In this document: positions 40,704-44,657 of the stretch, one piece after another
Numbering within the stretch: position 1 is the first letter of the stretch
How the letters are laid out: every line of letters starts with the position of its first letter
Origin: Clostridia bacterium
GTDB lineage: Bacteria; Bacillota; Clostridia; Oscillospirales; CAG-272
Assembly (NCBI GenBank): GCA_017622085.1
Contig: JAGARU010000055.1
Coordinates: forward strand, 1-44,657
Direction of reading: 5' to 3'
Length of the DNA: 44,657 nt
Made by a program: the position numbers and the translations under genes
Notes under the pieces: generated by a model
Told to the model about the DNA's origin: nothing
What the model saw: only the letters and a program-made list of their open reading frames with translations
Database searches by the model: none

Positions 40704-41729
40704 ATGAAGGAACGAACGAAAAAGAGACTGAAAACGACAGCTTTTGTTTTTGCCATCCTGTTTTGTGTATACTTTGCCATTGCCCTGTGGCCCCGTCCCC
40801 ACAACTACGTGCTGGACAACCCCATGATGAAGGACGGAGAGCTGCCCATTCTCATCGCCCACGGCGGCGGAAACCGGGAGTTCCCCGACAATACGCTGGA
40901 GGCCTTTTATAACGCCTATAGCGTGGATCCCCGCGTGATGATGGAAACGGACGTGAGCATCACCAAGGATGGTGTGATCATCCTTTCCCACGACACCACC
41001 CTCGACCGCAAAACCAACGTAACCGGTGCGATCGCCGATTGGAACTATTCCGACCTGATGGCACAGCGTGTGGATTTCGGCTACACCAACCCCACGAAAG
41101 ACGATCAGCTCAGCGGCGAGCGCAAGCATTTCACCGATGACAACGGAGTAGCAAGGTATCCCACCGACGTGGACTATCCGGCGGGCGTGACCCCTCGTGA
41201 CGAGACGGTGTTTCTTGCCACCACCCTTGAGGATCTGCTGATCGCCTTCCCGAATAACCGGATCAACGTGGAGATCAAGCAGTCCGGTGAGCTGGGTATC
41301 CGCGCCTTTGCGGAGGTGGTACGGCTCCTTGAGAAGTACGACGCCTTTGATCGGGTGGTTCTGGCCAGCTTTCATAACGAAATTTACGATACCTTCAAGC
41401 AGTGGCAGGCCGATGGCAAGGTGCCTGAGGAATTTATGTACTCCCCCGGCATTGCCGGTGCGGCTACCTTCTACGCCTTGCAGCTTGTGGGGCTGGACGT
41501 ATTCTTCGGGGACGGCATGTGCGTGTTCCAGCTTCCCATGGAGGAGTACGGCATTGATCTTGCCACCAGAACCATGGTTCGCAGTGCCCACAAGCACAAT
41601 CTGGCGGTGCACTACTGGACGGTCAACGATCCGGAGGATATGCGCGAGCTGATCGGTATCGGTGCGGACGGCATTATGACCGACTACCCCCACCGCTTAA
41701 AAGAGGTTTACGATTCTTATAGCAAATAA
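40704..41729 (+). CDS. Membrane-anchored glycerophosphodiester phosphodiesterase
   Basis: A 341-residue enzyme that would release glycerol-3-phosphate from deacylated phospholipids or teichoic acid units. A single N-terminal membrane helix (about 10-28) is followed by the GDPD barrel: IAHGGGNREFPDNTLEAF (about 49-66), ETDVSITKDGVIILSHD with the catalytic histidine, and NVEIK. The ATG at 40704 follows AAAGGAGGAT; a longer open frame upstream reads through the yccF gene. A VOC protein gene follows after 10 bases. Confidence 0.92.
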   Translation: MKERTKKRLKTTAFVFAILFCVYFAIALWPRPHNYVLDNPMMKDGELPILIAHGGGNREFPDNTLEAFYNAYSVDPRVMMETDVSITKDGVIILSHDTTLDRKTNVTGAIADWNYSDLMAQRVDFGYTNPTKDDQLSGERKHFTDDNGVARYPTDVDYPAGVTPRDETVFLATTLEDLLIAFPNNRINVEIKQSGELGIRAFAEVVRLLEKYDAFDRVVLASFHNEIYDTFKQWQADGKVPEEFMYSPGIAGAATFYALQLVGLDVFFGDGMCVFQLPMEEYGIDLATRTMVRSAHKHNLAVHYWTVNDPEDMRELIGIGADGIMTDYPHRLKEVYDSYSK

Positions 41730-41739
41730 GGAGGACTTT

Positions 41740-42147
41740 ATGGGAAATTCGATTATCAAAAACATGGGCTTCCACCACGTGGCCCTCAAGTGCAAGGACA
41801 TGGAAAAGAGCCTTGCCATGTATTCTGCTCTCGGCCTGACCGAGGTGGCTCGCTGGGGCGAGGGCGCCGGTGAAATCGTTATGATGGATATGGGCAACGG
41901 CGCCATCATTGAGTTCTTTGCCAACGGCTCCGATGAATTCAGCGAAAAGGGCAAGTGGGAGCACTTTGCCGTTTCAGTGGATAACGTGGCTGAGGCCTAT
42001 CAGGTTGCGCTGGACGCCGGATTCACCTCCGTTTCCGCTCCCAACGCCTTCACTCTCCCCGCGAAGCCCGCTCCCATGCCCATCGAGGGCGCTTTCGTCA
42101 AGGGCCCCGACGGCGAGGTGCTGGAGTTCTTCAAAAAGCTCGGCTAA
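41740..42147 (+). CDS. VOC family (glyoxalase/dioxygenase-fold) protein
   Basis: A 135-residue protein of the vicinal oxygen chelate fold with two beta-alpha-beta modules: GFHHVALKCKDMEKSLAMYS at the start and WEHFAVSVDNVAEAYQVALD near 72. The metal-ligand pattern (His12/13, Glu58, His74, Glu near 127) is plausible. AAGGAGG precedes the ATG. It is co-transcribed with the GDPD gene. The substrate is unknown. Confidence 0.88.
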   Translation: MGNSIIKNMGFHHVALKCKDMEKSLAMYSALGLTEVARWGEGAGEIVMMDMGNGAIIEFFANGSDEFSEKGKWEHFAVSVDNVAEAYQVALDAGFTSVSAPNAFTLPAKPAPMPIEGAFVKGPDGEVLEFFKKLG

Positions 42148-42156
42148 AAGAAAAAG

Positions 42157-42206
42157 ACAAAAATCCCCCTCCCGACCAAAGGGTCGGAGAGGGGGACTTT
42201 TTTGTG
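42157..42206. terminator. Bidirectional terminator
   Basis: TCCCCCTC and CCGACC pair with GGTCGG and GAGGGGGA with one bulge, followed by CTTTTTTG; A run on the other side. It serves the VOC and propeller genes, which converge. Confidence 0.88.
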
Positions 42207-42216
42207 CCGAGGGGCA

Positions 42217-43071
42217 TTACGGAACGTCGTCGGGGGTGATTTCATACCGCACAAAGGCCAGATGGCGGCTGTCGGGCATCCAGGAGTTGACGTTTAAGGT
42301 GCCTTGACCGCCGAAGAGGCGGAGGGCGGTGCGGTCGCAGGAGCCGTCGGCATTCATCAGTCGGAGCTCCACCCATTTGTCCGCCGGATGATCTCCGGGG
42401 GCAACCTCCTGCCCGTCGTAGGATACGTAGGCAACGGTGGAATTGTCCGGCGAAATGTGAGGGAACCAGTTGTTCCGCCCGTTGTCCGTCAGCCGGCATA
42501 CGTTGCCTCCGTTGGGATCCATGGCGTAGCAATCCATGTGACCTGACCGCACGGAGCAGAAGTAGATCCGCTTCCCGTTGGGCGCATACTCCGGCCCGTC
42601 GTCAAGGCCGGGGGCAAAGGTCAGCCGCCGTTCCTCGCCGCCCTCGGCGGAAATGGCGTAGACGTCAAATTCACCTGCCCGGGAGGCACAGTAGACCAGC
42701 GTACTGCCATCCGGGCTCCAGCCGTGCAGATAGCTGAAGGGCAGGGGAGTGATCTGCCGCGGCGGTGCACTTCCGTCCAAAGGAAGAATGTAAATGCGGG
42801 AGCAGTAGTCCTCCTCCGCATCGTGGGAAACCGCCAAGTATTCGCCGTCGGGCGAGAGCACGTGGTCGTTGTTGCATCGGGTGCAAAATCCGGTATCGAT
42901 CCGCTCGGTCACGCCCGTTGTCAGGTTGTGCCGATAGATCGCGCCGCCTCCGTTATAAAACATTTCCTCCGCTCCGCGGAAGAAGGGCGCCTCAAACCGC
43001 CCCTCCAGTCGGAGCAGCTCCTTGGTTTCTCCGGTTTTGGTGTCGAGACACTCAATTATGCTTACGATCAT
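42217..43071 (-). CDS. PD40/TolB-like beta-propeller protein
   Basis: A 284-residue protein built of WD40-like PD40 blades, for example LSPDGEYLAVSHD, WSPDGSTLVYCAS, YAPNGKRIYFCSV and ISPDNSTVAYVSY. It has no signal peptide, unlike TolB. Relatives include oligogalacturonate-lyase-like propellers, but catalytic residues cannot be assigned. The ATG at 43071 is chosen since two earlier ATGs fall in the promoter. Function is unknown; binding of a protein or sugar is plausible. Confidence 0.8.
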   Translation of the reverse strand: MIVSIIECLDTKTGETKELLRLEGRFEAPFFRGAEEMFYNGGGAIYRHNLTTGVTERIDTGFCTRCNNDHVLSPDGEYLAVSHDAEEDYCSRIYILPLDGSAPPRQITPLPFSYLHGWSPDGSTLVYCASRAGEFDVYAISAEGGEERRLTFAPGLDDGPEYAPNGKRIYFCSVRSGHMDCYAMDPNGGNVCRLTDNGRNNWFPHISPDNSTVAYVSYDGQEVAPGDHPADKWVELRLMNADGSCDRTALRLFGGQGTLNVNSWMPDSRHLAFVRYEITPDDVP

Positions 43072-43102
43072 GAATGAAACCCCGCCTTTCCTTATTTTCT
43101 TC

Positions 43103-43131
43103 ATGGTAGCATACCCGCCGCCGTTTGTCAA
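43103..43131 (-). promoter_or_regulatory. Promoter of the propeller gene
   Basis: TTGACA, 17 bases, TACCAT with TGC ahead. It is back to back with the udk promoter; the two TTGACA boxes are 10 bases apart. Confidence 0.75.
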
Positions 43132-43141
43132 TCGCGCGGAT

Positions 43142-43170
43142 TTGACAAAACCGCCGATTTGTGGTACACT
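43142..43170 (+). promoter_or_regulatory. Promoter of udk
   Basis: TTGACA, 17 bases, TACACT with TGG ahead. Confidence 0.82.
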
Positions 43171-43201
43171 AATGAGGAATCAACGTTAGAGGAGGTCTTT
43201 T

Positions 43202-43825
43202 ATGCTGAAACCCATGCTGATCGGAATTGCCGGAGGCACCGGTTCGGGAAAATCCACCTTTGCGGAGGGACTGCGCGCCCTCTTCCCGGACAAGATCTCC
43301 ATCGTTTCCTTTGATAACTACTACCGCCCCCAGGATCACATGACCATGGAGCAGCGGCAGAAGACCAACTATGATTGCCCCGATGCGCTGGATACGGATC
43401 TTTTGATCAACCATCTGCGTGCCCTTCGGGCCGGCGAGCCTGTCCGCGTGCCCAAATACGATTTCCGCATCCATACCCGCTCGGGCGAGGATACGCTGCT
43501 GACCCCCACCCCCGTTATCCTGGTGGATGGTATTCTCGCCTTCCATGACGAGCGCCTGCGGGAGATGTTTGATATCAAGATCTACGTGGACGCCGATGCG
43601 GACGAGCGTATTTTGCGCCGCTTGCGCCGGGACGTAACCGAGCGCGGACGGGATATTGACGGCGTGATCGCCCAGTACGTGGGCACGGTCAAGATCATGC
43701 ACGGCATTTACGTGGAGCCCACCAAAAAGTACGCGGACCTTATTGTCAACGGCGGCCGCAATAAGACGGCTCTGGACGTGGTAGCCGCCCGAATCGTGAA
43801 AAAAATCGAACAAAACGAGGAATAA
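43202..43825 (+). CDS. udk: Uridine kinase
   Basis: A 207-residue P-loop kinase that phosphorylates uridine (and cytidine) in pyrimidine salvage. Walker A is GGTGSGKST (11-19), and the family signatures SFDNYYRPQDHM, the TNYDCPDALD acid segment and RDVTERGRDIDGVI are all present. GAGGAGG precedes the ATG. Length is typical. It is monocistronic with its own promoter and terminator. Confidence 0.96.
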   Translation: MLKPMLIGIAGGTGSGKSTFAEGLRALFPDKISIVSFDNYYRPQDHMTMEQRQKTNYDCPDALDTDLLINHLRALRAGEPVRVPKYDFRIHTRSGEDTLLTPTPVILVDGILAFHDERLREMFDIKIYVDADADERILRRLRRDVTERGRDIDGVIAQYVGTVKIMHGIYVEPTKKYADLIVNGGRNKTALDVVAARIVKKIEQNEE

Positions 43826-43832
43826 CCTCACG

Positions 43833-43869
43833 CCCCCGACGGAAATCCGCCGGGGGATATTTATTTTTT
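43833..43869 (+). terminator. Terminator of udk
   Basis: CCCCCGACGGA pairs with TCCGCCGGGGG with one mismatch, followed by a T-rich ATATTTATTTTTT. Confidence 0.88.
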
Positions 43870-43878
43870 CAAATTCCC

Positions 43879-43907
43879 TTGACAATTGGGAATCAAAGTG
43901 ATATATT
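43879..43907 (+). promoter_or_regulatory. Promoter of the antiporter gene
   Basis: TTGACA, 17 bases, TATATT with TGA ahead of the -10. Confidence 0.8.
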
Positions 43908-43916
43908 CGTTTGGTA

Positions 43917-43940
43917 TGCCGTTTTTCGGCAAATTTTTTT
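43917..43940 (+). promoter_or_regulatory. Terminator-like hairpin in the antiporter leader
   Basis: TGCCG-TTTTT-CGGCA is followed by AATTTTTTT, only a few bases after the transcription start and 20 bases before the ATG. It could attenuate transcription, though the stem is short. Confidence 0.35.
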
Positions 43941-43960
43941 GTAATAAGGAAGGCTTTATT

Positions 43961-44657
43961 ATGCCCACTACTGCGCCTATTTTGCTTAGTCTTTCCGTTG
44001 CACTCCTGGCGGGACTTCTTCTCTCCCGTCTGGCTAAAAAAGTACAGCTTCCTGCCGTTACCGCTTATCTGGTAGCCGGCGTTCTCATCGGTCCGTTCCT
44101 TCTGGGCAGCCTTAACGTGCCCGGCCTTGGCATCGCTCACGAGCAGCTGGACGGCTTCGGTATTATTTGCGACGTAGCCCTCGGCTTTATCGCCTTTTCC
44201 ATGGGTAACGAGTTCCGCCTCGCCCAGCTGAAGGCCATCGGTAAGCAGGCTACTGTAATCGGTATCTTCCAGGCCGTGTTTACAACCGTTGTGGTAGACG
44301 CTGTTCTGATTGGTCTTCACTTCCTCATGCCCCACACTCTGTCTCTTCCCGCTGCCATCGTGCTTGGCGCCGTTGCTACCGCAACCGCTCCTGCCGCCAC
44401 CCTGATGGTTGTTCGCCAGTATAAGGCCAAGGGCCCCTTGACTGACATTTTGCTCCCCGTTGTTGCACTGGATGACGCGGTCGGTCTTGTGGTATTCGCC
44501 GTTTCCTTCGGTGTGGCAAAATCCATCGGCTCCGGCCCTGTGGACGTGCTGTCCGTTGTGCTTGAGCCCCTTGTTGAGGTTGTATTCTCTCTGGTGCTTG
44601 GCTTTATCATGGGTATGCTCTTCACCCTTTGCGAGCGGTTCTTCCATTCCCGCTCCA
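43961..44657 (+). CDS. Cation:proton antiporter, CPA2/Kef type (3' end outside the window)
   Basis: The first 232 residues of a membrane antiporter, running off the window edge. It starts MPTTAPILLSLSV after AAGGAAGG. Visible are the N-terminal helix with LAKKVQLPAVTAYLVAGVLI, the ion-path segment TATAPAATLMVVRQYKAKG and the acidic pair in VVALDDAVGLVVFAV, the hallmarks of Na+/H+ or K+/H+ exchangers. Codon use resembles that of ppdK. Which ion is moved and whether a C-terminal TrkA-type domain is present cannot be seen. Confidence 0.88.
   Translation, partial: MPTTAPILLSLSVALLAGLLLSRLAKKVQLPAVTAYLVAGVLIGPFLLGSLNVPGLGIAHEQLDGFGIICDVALGFIAFSMGNEFRLAQLKAIGKQATVIGIFQAVFTTVVVDAVLIGLHFLMPHTLSLPAAIVLGAVATATAPAATLMVVRQYKAKGPLTDILLPVVALDDAVGLVVFAVSFGVAKSIGSGPVDVLSVVLEPLVEVVFSLVLGFIMGMLFTLCERFFHSRS

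Noticed and set aside
43169..44647. 492-codon minus-strand frame over udk and the antiporter
   Set aside because: Shadow of udk and of the plus-strand antiporter gene, both with promoters and recognisable domains.

Overview
The window reads as chromosome of a moderately GC-rich anaerobic member of the Clostridia (Bacillota), probably a gut commensal. Supporting signs are strong AGGAGG-type ribosome sites, sigma-A promoters, a pyruvate phosphate dikinase, a clostridial-type glutamate dehydrogenase, a LytTR/DUF3021 pair, ECF transporter S components, split chromate transporters, and many carbohydrate-active enzymes. The species cannot be named from the sequence. I found no rRNA, tRNA, CRISPR array, integrase or classical insertion sequence.

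Layout. Bases 1-4.4 kb hold a hairpin repeat array, a DUF523 gene coupled to a GH2 glycosidase, and two lipoproteins. 4.4-9.8 kb is a housekeeping operon (GlmU-like acetyltransferase, pth, mfd). 10.1-12.8 kb is ppdK behind a strong promoter with phased A-tracts. 12.8-15.7 kb has a small protein and an AT-rich convergent pair (P-loop kinase, ABC exporter). 15.7-17.6 kb has two XRE regulators. 17.8-20.4 kb is an MFS-fucosidase operon. 20.5-24.1 kb holds an ECF S component, rsmE, a LytTR/DUF3021 pair and a chromate transporter pair. 24.2-28.3 kb has a DUF11 protein, a GH36 alpha-galactosidase and a third XRE regulator.

28.3-30.5 kb is the accessory hot spot. It contains palindromic repeats, a DUF559 nuclease gene framed by two inverted repeat copies, a GNAT-like protein, a duplicated 3' end of gdhA and an orphan anchored protein. 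gdhA follows, then a YcxB-like protein, a PHP phosphoesterase coupled to a NodB-type deacetylase, an SGNH hydrolase, and a heparinase II/III-like lyase coupled to an esterase. From 38.7 kb come a probable pantothenate module (PanT-like S component, coaX, yccF), a GDPD with a VOC protein, a PD40 propeller protein, udk and the start of a cation:proton antiporter cut by the window edge.

How the genes work together. The catabolic enzymes (GH2, GH29, GH36, lyase, esterase, SGNH) all lack signal peptides, which suggests intracellular degradation of imported oligosaccharides; the MFS carrier is co-transcribed with the fucosidase. ppdK and gdhA, each behind a consensus-like promoter, link carbon and nitrogen at the pyruvate/PEP and 2-oxoglutarate nodes. 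The most novel-looking element is the DUF559 nuclease gene: its ribosome site and last ~26 codons are supplied by two inverted copies of a dispersed hairpin repeat, a layout reminiscent of REP/RAYT elements.
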